A stretch of DNA of 64,000 bases, taken from positions 27,866 through 91,865 of the forward strand of contig NZ_JBGGTX010000006.1 of the NCBI RefSeq assembly GCF_041287255.1. The letters are read 5' to 3'. The translations under genes were made by a program, and so were the position numbers. Below, one piece after another: positions 7,516 through 15,735 of the stretch. The DNA comes from Tamlana flava (lineage in GTDB: Bacteria > Bacteroidota > Bacteroidia > Flavobacteriales > Flavobacteriaceae). Under the pieces are notes generated by a model. The model had not been told where the DNA came from, searched no databases, and was given only the letters and a program-made list of their open reading frames with translations. Every line of letters begins with the position of its first letter. The first letter of the stretch is position 1.

Positions 7516-8741
7516 TTGTCAAAACGGTAATACCCACATTTTAAATAGGCCCCTTCAAGAAAACCGATGGGGTGGTCAATATCATGAAAGGTTTGCAGAA
7601 TAAGGTCAAATCTCCTGTTCGTGCTATTTAAAACTTGATGATTAATATCAAAAAATTCTTGTGAAACCACACGGGATGAACAAGACGCCAAAACCAATAA
7701 ACCATCTCTTGCCGTCAGTTTTTCACCCAATTCAGCCAATTGAGCGTACTTTTTTTTTGCCAATTCTATTTCCGAAGCTTGTTTGGCAAAACTAGGCGGA
7801 TCAATCACAACCACGTCAAAAGTAGTTTTCGTTTCAATAAGCTTATTGAGTTCCTCAAAAGCGTCGCCAGCAATGGTTCTATGGATTCCTGAATAATCAT
7901 TTAATTTTCCATTTTCAATGGCAATTTCCAAAGCTTGTTTGCTGACGTCTAAACTGGTCACTTCCTTTGCCCCGTTTGCCAATGCATGCACCGAAAAACC
8001 GCCTGCATAGCTAAATACATCCAAAACTGTTTTGTTTTTGCTCCACTCACCCACTTGCCTTCTGTTGGCCCGATGATCTAAAAAGTAACCTGTCTTATGG
8101 CCCTTAATTACATTGGCTGAAAAGTTTATGCCGTGTTCCACAAACTCCACAACCTCATTTTCAAGTATTCCGTAAACAACCTCCCCGTCTTTTAATTGAT
8201 TTGATTTCGAGTTTTCTAAACTTCGACTTAACCGAATAACTACCGTTTGGGCTCTGGATGTTTCTTGTAAACTAGGAAGAACAGTTTCTAAATAAGGTAA
8301 CCAAATTTCAGAATATAGTTTTACCACCAAAACAGAGGCATAGACATCGGCTATTAATCCAGGAAAGCCATCGTTTTCACCAAATATTAAGCGATAACTA
8401 TTGGTGTCTGTTTTTAATAAAGGTGCCCTTTTATTGAAGGCTTCCTTAATTTTCCTTTGAAAAAACGTGGCGTTGATTTCAACTTTTTCAGCTCCACTAT
8501 GAAGCATTTTTATTTGGATTGGCGAATCAGCATCATAAAAACCCAAACCAATTACCCGATTTTTGCTTTTACTAAATATAATGGCTAAATCGCCAGTTTT
8601 GGCATCTTCATTTATTTTGGTAATGCTATTTGAAAACACCCATGGATGACCTTTTAACACAAATTGTTCGCCCTTGGCATTAAGCTTAATAGCCAGTCGC
8701 TTTGGGATGTATTGAGATTTAATCTTATCTGAAAAAAGCAT
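7512..8741 (-). CDS. rlmI: 23S rRNA m5C methyltransferase, RlmI-like
   Basis: A 409-residue class I SAM-dependent RNA methyltransferase of the RlmI (YccW) type, which makes 5-methylcytosine 1962 in 23S rRNA. An N-terminal PUA-like domain (about residues 14-90, LKGHPWVFSNSI) is followed by an EEHD-type region and the Rossmann methyltransferase domain. SAM motif I is LDVFSYAGGFSVHALANGAKE. Motif IV is VVIDPPSFAK, and the catalytic cysteine lies in LASCSSRV. Length fits the family. The gene is inserted on the opposite strand between PepSY-like paralogs 1 and 2, ending within the stop codon of the first. A run of nine A (7750-7758) lies inside the coding region. Confidence 0.88.
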   Translation of the reverse strand: MLFSDKIKSQYIPKRLAIKLNAKGEQFVLKGHPWVFSNSITKINEDAKTGDLAIIFSKSKNRVIGLGFYDADSPIQIKMLHSGAEKVEINATFFQRKIKEAFNKRAPLLKTDTNSYRLIFGENDGFPGLIADVYASVLVVKLYSEIWLPYLETVLPSLQETSRAQTVVIRLSRSLENSKSNQLKDGEVVYGILENEVVEFVEHGINFSANVIKGHKTGYFLDHRANRRQVGEWSKNKTVLDVFSYAGGFSVHALANGAKEVTSLDVSKQALEIAIENGKLNDYSGIHRTIAGDAFEELNKLIETKTTFDVVVIDPPSFAKQASEIELAKKKYAQLAELGEKLTARDGLLVLASCSSRVVSQEFFDINHQVLNSTNRRFDLILQTFHDIDHPIGFLEGAYLKCGYYRFDN

Positions 8742-8794
8742 TACAATATTTTGCTTGCAAAGAAACTAATTTATTTGCCATTTCTCCATCCCGC

Positions 8795-8837
8795 TGATAT
8801 ATATCATTGCGAGTGCCGTATTTAACAAATAAATTTA
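8795..8837 (+). promoter_or_regulatory. Promoter of PepSY-like gene 2
   Basis: The dyad TGATATATATCA (8795-8806) is followed at once by TTG (8807-8809), a 20-nt spacer and TAAATTTA (8830-8837), one base from the TAnnTTTG consensus. The dyad ends 58 nt before the ATG at 8865. The arrangement is the same as in genes 1 and 3, so the elements are probably functional. Confidence 0.6.
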
Positions 8838-8864
8838 GACTATTAACCTTAAAATCTTTGTATC

Positions 8865-9362
8865 ATGAAAAAATTAATTTTTAGTCTGATTGGTTTTGGC
8901 CTTTCTCTAGGAATGTATGCACAAATACAATTACCTGAGGTAGAAATTACGGCCGTAAACTACAAATACCTGAACAGCGTTGATAGCGGAGACAATGATT
9001 TGTCGGTTCAGATGTTGGAAGAACAAGTAGCCATGTATGATTTGAAAAATTCTGATCTTTATAGTGATGAATATGATACTTATACGGTATCGTTCTATAT
9101 TCCACAAGGAAAGATATTGGCTGCTTACGATAAAAATGGAAAAGTAATACGCACCATTGAAAGATTTAAAAATATAAAACTTCCAAAAGATGTACGCAAT
9201 GCACTTGCCACCCGATTCCCAAATTGGGATTTAGACAAGGATGTATATTCAGTTACTTACCATACCGTAGGACCTAATGTAAAAAAACAATACAAGGTGA
9301 AACTTACCAACGGCGATGAAGTTGTTAGAGTAAAAATAAATGAAGAAGGTGATTTTCTTTAA
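8865..9362 (+). CDS. PepSY-like secreted protein, paralog 2
   Basis: A 165-residue exported protein with signal peptide MKKLIFSLIGFGLSLGMYAQ (residues 1-20). The mature part is acidic, and its two homologous blocks end in AAYDKNGKVIRTIERFKNI (about residues 86-104) and KQYKVKLTNGDEVVRVKINE (about 141-160). It is close to paralog 3 along the whole length, including the VAMYDLK.S.LY.DEY.TYTVSFYIP segment, so a recent tandem duplication is likely. The fold looks PepSY-like. An attenuator-like hairpin terminator follows. No enzyme motif is visible, and an envelope or binding role is only a guess. Confidence 0.7.
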   Translation: MKKLIFSLIGFGLSLGMYAQIQLPEVEITAVNYKYLNSVDSGDNDLSVQMLEEQVAMYDLKNSDLYSDEYDTYTVSFYIPQGKILAAYDKNGKVIRTIERFKNIKLPKDVRNALATRFPNWDLDKDVYSVTYHTVGPNVKKQYKVKLTNGDEVVRVKINEEGDFL

Positions 9363-9386
9363 TTAATTAACACCTTGAAAACAAAA

Positions 9387-9412
9387 AGCTCAACCATTTT
9401 GGTTGCGCTTTT
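9387..9412 (+). terminator. Terminator after PepSY-like gene 2
   Basis: A 9-bp stem with one mismatch (AGCTCAACC 9387-9395 and GGTTGCGCT 9401-9409) is followed by a short T run. It is homologous to the perfect terminator after paralog 3, so the duplicated unit included its terminator. Confidence 0.7.
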
Positions 9413-9490
9413 ATTCACTTATCAAAACCTAGACATACAAAAACCAATTTATTTCTCTGCTTATTGATTAAGTGAAGGTTTAATCATCCC

Positions 9491-9530
9491 TGATATATCA
9501 TTGCTGGGGCTGTTTAAAAAAATAAATTTA
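9491..9530 (+). promoter_or_regulatory. Promoter of PepSY-like gene 3
   Basis: The dyad TGATATATCA (9491-9500) touches TTG (9501-9503), followed by a 19-nt spacer and TAAATTTA (9523-9530). The dyad ends 56 nt before the ATG at 9557. Downstream bases up to the ATG (AACTATTAACCT, then a short A-rich stretch) are nearly the same as in gene 2. Confidence 0.6.
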
Positions 9531-9556
9531 AACTATTAACCTAAAAATCTTAAATC

Positions 9557-10066
9557 ATGAAAAAATTAGTTCTAAGTCTGATTATTTTTAGCTTGACATT
9601 TGGGATGTATTCTCAAATAGAGCAACTATCTGAAGTGATTATTGCGCCATTAAACTACAGATACTTGAATGCTGTAAACACTGAAGACACAGATTCGGCT
9701 GTTAAGTTGTTAGAAGAAAAAGTAGCGATGTACGATTTGAAAGGCTCTGAACTTTATGATGATGAGTATGAAACTTACACTGTATCTTTTTATATTCCTG
9801 AAGGAATAATTTTAGCAGCTTATGACAAAGATGGTAAGGTAATAAGAACTATTGAAAAATTTCAAAATGTAAAATTACCAATAGCCGTACAAAATTCTAT
9901 TAATAGGAGATTTCCAAATTGGAAGTTAGAAAAGGATATATACTTCGTTACTTATCATTTGGACAATGATGATGCCAGCAAGGTAAGAAAACAATATAAG
10001 ATGACACTTAGAAATGATGATGAAGTTATTAGAATAAAAGCAAATGAAGATGGTGATTTCCTTTAA
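9557..10066 (+). CDS. PepSY-like secreted protein, paralog 3
   Basis: A 169-residue exported protein with signal peptide MKKLVLSLIIFSLTFGMYSQ (1-20). It is very similar to paralog 2 throughout (for example KVAMYDLKGSELYDDEYETY and LAAYDKDGKVIRTIEKF), and is slightly longer because of a short insertion before the last block. The ending RIKANEDGDFL matches the VKINEEGDFL ending of paralog 2. It has its own promoter and a perfect terminator, so each paralog seems to be a separate transcription unit. The PepSY-like assignment rests on pattern only; function is unknown. Confidence 0.7.
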   Translation: MKKLVLSLIIFSLTFGMYSQIEQLSEVIIAPLNYRYLNAVNTEDTDSAVKLLEEKVAMYDLKGSELYDDEYETYTVSFYIPEGIILAAYDKDGKVIRTIEKFQNVKLPIAVQNSINRRFPNWKLEKDIYFVTYHLDNDDASKVRKQYKMTLRNDDEVIRIKANEDGDFL

Positions 10067-10090
10067 TTAATTACCATCTTTAAAACAAAA

Positions 10091-10118
10091 AGCGCAACCA
10101 AAATGGTTGCGCTTTTTT
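10091..10118. terminator. Terminator between PepSY-like gene 3 and dnaK
   Basis: A perfect 9-bp stem (AGCGCAACC 10091-10099 and GGTTGCGCT 10105-10113, 5-nt loop) with a T run to 10118 and an A-rich left flank. It lies between convergent genes and could serve both. Confidence 0.85.
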
Positions 10119-10147
10119 CTTTTATCATAAATCTTTAGATATTAAGC

Positions 10148-12058
10148 TTATTTTACTTCTTCGAAATCTACATCTTCTACATCACTGCTCTCTCCTTGAC
10201 CATTTTGACTGGCATCAGGTCCTGGTTGAGCTTCGCCACCAGCTTGTTGTGCTTCCGCTTGTGCTTTGTACATTTCTTCTGAAGCTACTTTCCAAGCTTC
10301 GTTTATTTTATTTAAAGCAGGCTCTATAACTGCAATATCTTTGCTTTCATAAGCTTTTTTCAATTCTTCCAGAGCATCCTCGATTGGTTTCTTTTTATCA
10401 TCTGATAATTTATCGCCAAACTCTTCCAATTGCTTTTCCGTTTGGAAAATCATAGAATCTGCTTCATTCAATTTTTGAGCTTTTTCAGCTGCAGCTTTAT
10501 CTGCTTCTGCATTAGCTTCAGCATCTGCTTTCATTTTTTGAATTTCTTCCTCAGTCAATCCAGAAGAAGCCTCAATTCTGATATCTTGTTTTTTACCAGT
10601 TGCTTTATCTTCGGCAGACACTTTGATGATACCATTGGCATCAATATCAAAAGTTACTTCAATTTGAGGTGTACCACGTCTTGCTGGTGGAATACCATCT
10701 AAGTGGAAACGTCCAATAGTTTTGTTATCGGCTGCCATAGCTCTTTCACCTTGTAACACATGGATTTCTACAGAAGGCTGATTATCGGCCGCAGTTGAGA
10801 AAACTTGTGATTTTTTAGTTGGGATGGTTGTATTTGCCTCAATTAATTTGGTAAATACGTTACCCATAGTTTCAATACCAAGAGATAGTGGAGTGACGTC
10901 CAATAACAATACATCTTTTACATCTCCGGTTAATACACCACCTTGGATACCAGCGCCTAAAGAAACAACTTCATCTGGGTTAACACCTTTGCTTGGTGCT
11001 TTTCCGAAGAATTTCTCAACCGCAGCTTGTACCGCAGGAATACGCGTAGAACCACCTACCAAGATGATTTCATCAATATCACTTTTGCTTAAACCAGCTG
11101 CTTTGAGTGCAGATTGGCAAGGCTCAATAGTACGTTTCACTAAATCGTCAATTAATTGTTCGAATTTAGAACGTGTTAGCGTACGTACCAAGTGTTTTGG
11201 TCCACTGGCTGTAGCCGTGATATATGGTAAGTTGATTTCTGTTTGAGAAGAAGAAGATAATTCAATTTTGGCTTTTTCAGCAGCTTCTTTTAAACGTTGA
11301 AGAGACATTGGGTCTTTTCTTAAATCCATACCTTCTTCAGCGTTGAACTCATCTGCCAACCAGTTGATGATTTTTTCATCTACATCATCACCACCTAAGT
11401 GTGTATCACCATCGGTAGATAATACTTCAAAAACGCCATCACCTAATTCAAGGATAGAAACGTCGTGTGTACCACCACCAAAGTCGAATACCACTATTTT
11501 TTGGTCTTTTCCTTTTTTGTCCAATCCATAAGCCAATGCAGCAGCAGTAGGCTCATTGATAATACGTTCTACTTTTAAACCAGCAATCTCACCAGCTTCC
11601 TTTGTAGCTTGACGTTGACTGTCGTTAAAATAAGCAGGCACAGTAATAACAGCTCTAGTTACATCTGTTCCTAAGTAATCCTCAGCCGTTTTCTTCATTT
11701 TTTGAAGAATCATAGCTGACAATTCTTGAGGCGTATATAAACGTCCGTCTATATCCACACGAGGTGTGTCGTTGTCACCTTTTACTACTTTATAAGGAAC
11801 ACGTTCTGCCTCTTTTTTAGATTCAGAATATTTATTACCCATAAAACGTTTAATAGAATAAACAGTTTTTAAAGGGTTGGTCACTGCTTGTCGTTTTGCT
11901 GGGTCACCAACTTTAATTTCGCCACCTTCCACGAAAGCGATTACAGATGGTGTTGTTCTTTTACCTTCAGCATTAGGAATAACTACAGGCTCGTTACCTT
12001 CCATTACCGAAACGCAAGAGTTGGTTGTTCCTAAATCGATTCCAATAATTTTACTCAT
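10148..12058 (-). CDS. dnaK: Molecular chaperone DnaK (Hsp70)
   Basis: A 636-residue Hsp70, the ATP-driven chaperone that binds unfolded segments with DnaJ and GrpE. The nucleotide-binding domain starts with IGIDLGTTNSCVSV and contains VFDFGGGTHDVSIL and ILVGGSTRIPAVQ. The linker DVLLLDVTPLSLGIE precedes the substrate-binding domain. The helical lid is Q/A/E-rich, and the C-terminus ends EDVDFEEVK, close to the EEVD-like end of DnaK. The start at 12058 gives MSKIIGIDLG; a longer open frame to 12115 lacks conservation and was rejected. No grpE, dnaJ or CIRCE element is adjacent. The gene stands alone between terminators. Confidence 0.97.
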   Translation of the reverse strand: MSKIIGIDLGTTNSCVSVMEGNEPVVIPNAEGKRTTPSVIAFVEGGEIKVGDPAKRQAVTNPLKTVYSIKRFMGNKYSESKKEAERVPYKVVKGDNDTPRVDIDGRLYTPQELSAMILQKMKKTAEDYLGTDVTRAVITVPAYFNDSQRQATKEAGEIAGLKVERIINEPTAAALAYGLDKKGKDQKIVVFDFGGGTHDVSILELGDGVFEVLSTDGDTHLGGDDVDEKIINWLADEFNAEEGMDLRKDPMSLQRLKEAAEKAKIELSSSSQTEINLPYITATASGPKHLVRTLTRSKFEQLIDDLVKRTIEPCQSALKAAGLSKSDIDEIILVGGSTRIPAVQAAVEKFFGKAPSKGVNPDEVVSLGAGIQGGVLTGDVKDVLLLDVTPLSLGIETMGNVFTKLIEANTTIPTKKSQVFSTAADNQPSVEIHVLQGERAMAADNKTIGRFHLDGIPPARRGTPQIEVTFDIDANGIIKVSAEDKATGKKQDIRIEASSGLTEEEIQKMKADAEANAEADKAAAEKAQKLNEADSMIFQTEKQLEEFGDKLSDDKKKPIEDALEELKKAYESKDIAVIEPALNKINEAWKVASEEMYKAQAEAQQAGGEAQPGPDASQNGQGESSDVEDVDFEEVK

Positions 12059-12131
12059 AATATTTTTATTAATTGTGTTGAATGTTCGTTTTAATTGTCG
12101 GTTTGTATAAGTCAATCATTATGCCAACAAA

Positions 12132-12158
12132 AAAATGCTGACACAGTGTCAGCATTTT
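12132..12158 (-). terminator. Terminator after the NTF2-like gene
   Basis: A 27-nt perfect palindrome with 13-bp arms (12132-12144 and 12146-12158) around one central base. Its T-rich end on the minus strand fits termination of the gene ending at 12182, upstream of dnaK. Confidence 0.75.
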
Positions 12159-12181
12159 GATATAAAATATATAATAGTTCT

Positions 12182-12640
12182 TTATTTTTCACAGGTTGAA
12201 CGTCGCCGCGTGTCAATTAAATAAATGATTTTCCATTGTTCACCATCTTTAAACAGTTGAAACGAATTTACCCCACAATGACTAAAAGTGTCATTAAACC
12301 AAAACTCATATGGTGTCCAAGCATTGGCCATATTACCATCTACTTGAATGCTATAATCCAATAAACGTTCATCCCATTTTTGGTCATCTGGTCTATTAGC
12401 AATGGCATTAATGAGTTTTTCAGGTTCGTCCGTAACTAAAATAGCTTTGCCTTCCTTGCTTTTATAGGCTGTTTGTAATAGAACTTTATCCATCATAACC
12501 GATTTCATTAACGTTGTATCGCCCTTATGAAAGCCTTCAAAAAAGGTATCTACTGCTGCTTTAACTTCAAATTCCTGACTGGTTTGACCAAAAATTGCTG
12601 AGGTGATTAATAGTGCCAAATAGAATATTGCTCTTGTCAT
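12182..12640 (-). CDS. Secreted NTF2-like protein
   Basis: A 152-residue exported protein with signal peptide MTRAIFYLALLITSAIFGQ. The mature part is one NTF2/SnoaL-like (cystatin-fold cone) domain: an EVKAAVDTFFEGFHKGDTTLMKSVMMDKVLLQT opening, and the strand pattern ANAWTPYEFWFN...FQLFKDGEQWKIIYLIDTRR. Proteins of this kind often carry names such as lumazine-binding-like, and their ligand is usually unknown. The gene is divergent from the GH28 gene, with 127 bp between the starts, and has its own terminator before dnaK. Confidence 0.75.
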   Translation of the reverse strand: MTRAIFYLALLITSAIFGQTSQEFEVKAAVDTFFEGFHKGDTTLMKSVMMDKVLLQTAYKSKEGKAILVTDEPEKLINAIANRPDDQKWDERLLDYSIQVDGNMANAWTPYEFWFNDTFSHCGVNSFQLFKDGEQWKIIYLIDTRRRSTCEK

Positions 12641-12767
12641 CTTATTTAACTTTTGGACTAAATTAATTGATGTACAACGATATAGAACCCTTTTAAAGAA
12701 AAGTTTAACAGTATCTTCTTATTTTAGTACTTTTACGGTCAACCAAGAACTAAACATTTCCTGAAAA

Positions 12768-14108
12768 ATGAAGCATTTTTTCCTTTTACTTACTCTTGTC
12801 GTATTAACTTCTTGCCAGCAAACCACCAAACAAGAAACTAAAAACAGCAATACTGATTTATTTCCTGATGGCACCGAAATCCCAGAATGGTTTAAGGATG
12901 ATTCAAAAATAGACCCAACTTCTCTCGGAAAACAATATATCATTACGGACTATGAAGTAAGTACCGATAGCACTGTGGTTCAAACAAAAGCCATACAAAA
13001 TGTCATTGATGAAGCGTATAGAAATGGCGGAGGCGTTGTGGTTATTCCAAAGGGCACTTTTTTAAGCGGTGCGTTGTTTTTCAAGCCCAACACACATTTA
13101 CACGTGGTAAAAGGCGGAACTTTAAAAGGCTCGGACAATATTGAAGATTATCCTTTTTTGCCATCAAGGATTGAAGGTCAAAGTATCGAATATTTTTCTG
13201 CATTGGTTAATGTCAAAGCCGTTGATGGTTTTACTATTACTGGTGATGGTATTATTGACGGTAATGGTTTAAATTATTGGAAAGCCTTTTGGCAAAGACG
13301 TAAAGAAAACCCAAAATGCACCAATCTTGAAGTGTCACGCCCACGTTTGGTGTTCATTTGGAAATGTAATAATGTACAAGTGCAGGATGTGCATCTTCGC
13401 AATTCCGGGTTTTGGTCCAGTCACTACTACCAATGCAATAATGTAAAAGTGCTTGATTTACGCATTACATCACCACATGAGCCCATAAAAGCGCCAAGCA
13501 CCGATGCTATTGATATTGATGTGTGCTCTAATTTTTTAGTTAAAGGTTGTTATATGGCTGTTAATGATGATGCCATTGCACTTAAAGGCGGTAAAGGCCC
13601 TTGGTCTGACAAAAATGCCAGCAATGGAGAAAATACAAATATCATCATTGAGGATTGCGAGTTTGGTTTCTGCCATTCTGCCCTAACCAACGGTAGTGAA
13701 TCTTTGCACAATAAAAATATTGTTATGCGCAATTGCAAGGTTAGTGAAGCAAAACGATTATTGTGGCTTAAAATGAGGCCGGATACACCCCAACATTACG
13801 AATATATTACTGTTGAAAACATTACCGGGCAAGCCCACAGCTTCATTTATATTAAACCATGGACACAGTTTTTCGACTTGAAAGGCCGTGAAGATGTGCC
13901 ACTATCCTATTCCGATCATATTACCATGAGAAATATTGATTTAAAATGTGATATTTTCTACGATATGAAAATCACGGAATACGACAAACTTTCCGATTTC
14001 ACATTTGAAAATATAAACGTTGAAGCCGAGGATGGCACCTATGATAAAAGTATTATTGATGGCCTAACCTTTAATAATGTTAAGGTAAATGGAAAGCTTA
14101 TTGAATAA
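12768..14108 (+). CDS. Glycoside hydrolase family 28 lipoprotein (polygalacturonase-like)
   Basis: A 446-residue right-handed beta-helix protein of GH28, the family that cleaves galacturonan in pectin. The signal ends in the lipobox LTSC (C16), so it is membrane anchored. The N-terminal repeat motif (AIQNVIDEAYRNGGGVVVIPKGTFLSGALFF) is that of pectin-lyase-fold enzymes. Active-site blocks are visible as STDAIDID (near 248), NDDAIALK (near 268) and FCHSALTNGSES (near 301). The usual G-H-G and R-I-K motifs are altered here to C-H-S and L-K-M. Substrate could be rhamnogalacturonan or another uronic-acid polymer. No SusC/SusD or other carbohydrate genes are adjacent. Confidence 0.85.
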   Translation: MKHFFLLLTLVVLTSCQQTTKQETKNSNTDLFPDGTEIPEWFKDDSKIDPTSLGKQYIITDYEVSTDSTVVQTKAIQNVIDEAYRNGGGVVVIPKGTFLSGALFFKPNTHLHVVKGGTLKGSDNIEDYPFLPSRIEGQSIEYFSALVNVKAVDGFTITGDGIIDGNGLNYWKAFWQRRKENPKCTNLEVSRPRLVFIWKCNNVQVQDVHLRNSGFWSSHYYQCNNVKVLDLRITSPHEPIKAPSTDAIDIDVCSNFLVKGCYMAVNDDAIALKGGKGPWSDKNASNGENTNIIIEDCEFGFCHSALTNGSESLHNKNIVMRNCKVSEAKRLLWLKMRPDTPQHYEYITVENITGQAHSFIYIKPWTQFFDLKGREDVPLSYSDHITMRNIDLKCDIFYDMKITEYDKLSDFTFENINVEAEDGTYDKSIIDGLTFNNVKVNGKLIE

Positions 14109-14144
14109 AATTGCATTCAATCATAATCACAAAAATCAAGACAT

Positions 14145-14963
14145 ATGTCAGTAGCAAATAAAGAGTACAAGCGCATCACCGTAAAAACATTGGTTGACAT
14201 GAAAGCCAATGGCGAAAAGATTTCTATGCTAACGGCATACGACTATAGCATGGCCAAAATTGTTGATGGAGCAGGCATTGATGTGATTTTAGTTGGTGAC
14301 TCGGCCAGTAATGTTATGGCGGGGCACGAAACCACATTGCCCATTACGTTAGACCAAATGATTTACCATGCTTCCTCGGTCATTAGAGGCATTGAAAGAT
14401 GCTTGGTAGTAGTCGATTTACCCTTTGGAAGCTATCAAAGTGACCCTAAGGAAGCGCTTCGTTCGGCCATTAGAATTATGAAAGAAAGCGGTGCGCATTC
14501 GGTAAAAATGGAAGGAGGTAAAGAAGTTAAGGACTCTATAAAACGTATTTTGAATGCAGGTATTCCTGTTATGGGGCATTTGGGTTTAACACCACAATCC
14601 ATTTATAAATTTGGCACATATTCCGTTCGTGCCAAAGAAGAAGAAGAAGCTGAACGTTTATTGGAAGACGCCAAAATGCTTGAAAAAATTGGCTGTTTTG
14701 CCATTGTTCTTGAAAAAATTCCAGCGGCTCTTGCTGAACAGGTTGCCGATAGCGTTAGTATCCCAATCATTGGTATTGGTGCAGGCCCTGATGTGGATGG
14801 CCAGGTTTTAGTGCTTCACGATATGCTTGGGATGACCCACGAATTCAATCCAAGGTTTTTAAGAAGATATTTGCACTTATATGAAGATATGACTAAAGCT
14901 ATATCTCAATATGTTGATGATGTAAAATCTAGGGATTTTCCCAATGAAAGTGAGCAATATTAA
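14145..14963 (+). CDS. panB: 3-methyl-2-oxobutanoate hydroxymethyltransferase
   Basis: A 272-residue PanB, the first step of pantothenate synthesis: 5,10-methylene-THF plus 2-oxoisovalerate gives ketopantoate. The sequence shows ISMLTAYDYSMAKIVD, the metal-binding VGDSASNVMAGHETTLPITLDQM, KMEGG, and the PIIGIGAGPDVDGQVLVLHDMLG block. Length and all motifs are standard. It starts 36 nt after the GH28 stop, so read-through is possible, but no functional link is apparent. A very long hairpin terminator follows. The other pan genes are not in the window. Confidence 0.96.
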   Translation: MSVANKEYKRITVKTLVDMKANGEKISMLTAYDYSMAKIVDGAGIDVILVGDSASNVMAGHETTLPITLDQMIYHASSVIRGIERCLVVVDLPFGSYQSDPKEALRSAIRIMKESGAHSVKMEGGKEVKDSIKRILNAGIPVMGHLGLTPQSIYKFGTYSVRAKEEEEAERLLEDAKMLEKIGCFAIVLEKIPAALAEQVADSVSIPIIGIGAGPDVDGQVLVLHDMLGMTHEFNPRFLRRYLHLYEDMTKAISQYVDDVKSRDFPNESEQY

Positions 14964-15014
14964 CTTTAACAGATTTGACTATAAAAAGGAGGTGTGAAAA
15001 ATTAAAATTAGTAA

Positions 15015-15064
15015 AAAAACATATATTTAAATGTTAGCTATCTAACATTTAAATATATGTTTTT
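15015..15064 (+). terminator. Long AT-rich hairpin after panB
   Basis: A perfect 23-bp inverted repeat (15015-15037 and 15042-15064) with a 4-nt CTAT loop. The stem is almost wholly A/T, begins with A residues and ends with T residues, as in a bidirectional terminator. It is much longer than the other terminators here. Confidence 0.75.
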
Positions 15065-15102
15065 AAGATAGTTTTGATGTCATTAATCATAAACTATGTA
15101 TC

Positions 15103-15609
15103 ATGAAATCAACAATCTCATTCTTTTTATTAATAGGATTATTAATGACCAGTATTGGCTGTTCAAGCGAGTTAGAAACTACTACCCCTACTGCCAAAAT
15201 CAGCAATCAAGAACTTATTCAATATTTAACAAAAGTTTCTTCAAGCAATGGCTTAGCCAGTAAATCAAATAATGCCGAAAATTCAAAACTTGATGAACCT
15301 CCAATTTGGGGCGATTGCATTTTGTATTCAGGACTTGTTGTTCCTGCCACATTTAAACCAACAAGTGGAAATTTTGATGAATTATATGTCATGCCAGAAG
15401 CAATGTTTTATGGAGGCATCCCATTAATTTCTGATTCCAAACCTGGCGATAAGGACTATAATGGAGGCCGTTGGCATTTAAATGTTTTAAAAGCAGGAGT
15501 TGACCCAACAAAATATTCCGAGGCGTGTTCTGTTGAATCTTTAAATGTTACAGATTTTCATTCAACCGACATGTATTTTGAATGCCCTATGCGGCCAAGA
15601 AAAAATTAA
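15103..15609 (+). CDS. Uncharacterised lipoprotein
   Basis: A 168-residue predicted lipoprotein. The signal peptide ends in SIGC at C20 (MKSTISFFLLIGLLMTSIGC). The next 45 residues are low-complexity, rich in S, T, N and E. The C-terminal 100 residues have a compact globular look with three more cysteines (DCILYSG, EACSVES, YFECPMRP). I do not recognise the family. It is flanked by terminators on both sides, so it forms its own transcription unit. Confidence 0.65.
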   Translation: MKSTISFFLLIGLLMTSIGCSSELETTTPTAKISNQELIQYLTKVSSSNGLASKSNNAENSKLDEPPIWGDCILYSGLVVPATFKPTSGNFDELYVMPEAMFYGGIPLISDSKPGDKDYNGGRWHLNVLKAGVDPTKYSEACSVESLNVTDFHSTDMYFECPMRPRKN

Positions 15610-15631
15610 ATATAACATTACGTTTTCATTG

Positions 15632-15664
15632 AAACGAGAATGCCTTAGGTATTCTCGTTTTAAT
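15632..15664 (+). terminator. Terminator after the lipoprotein gene
   Basis: A 13-bp stem with one G-T pair (15632-15644 and 15648-15660), 3-nt loop, followed by TTTT-like sequence. It lies 22 nt after the stop codon. Confidence 0.8.
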
Positions 15665-15735
15665 TTAGAATAATAACCCTTTAAATTATTAAATGATTAT
15701 TTTTACGCGCCAACAAAACCAGAATATTTCAAAAT

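Noticed and set aside
7750..7758. Nine-A run in rlmI as a slippage site
   Set aside because: A slip here would cut the methyltransferase inside its catalytic domain, and no such product is known for this family; it is a Lys-Lys-Lys codon run.
12059..12115. Longer N-terminus of DnaK
   Set aside because: DnaK starts at MSKIIGIDLGTTNS; the extra 19 residues are not conserved.
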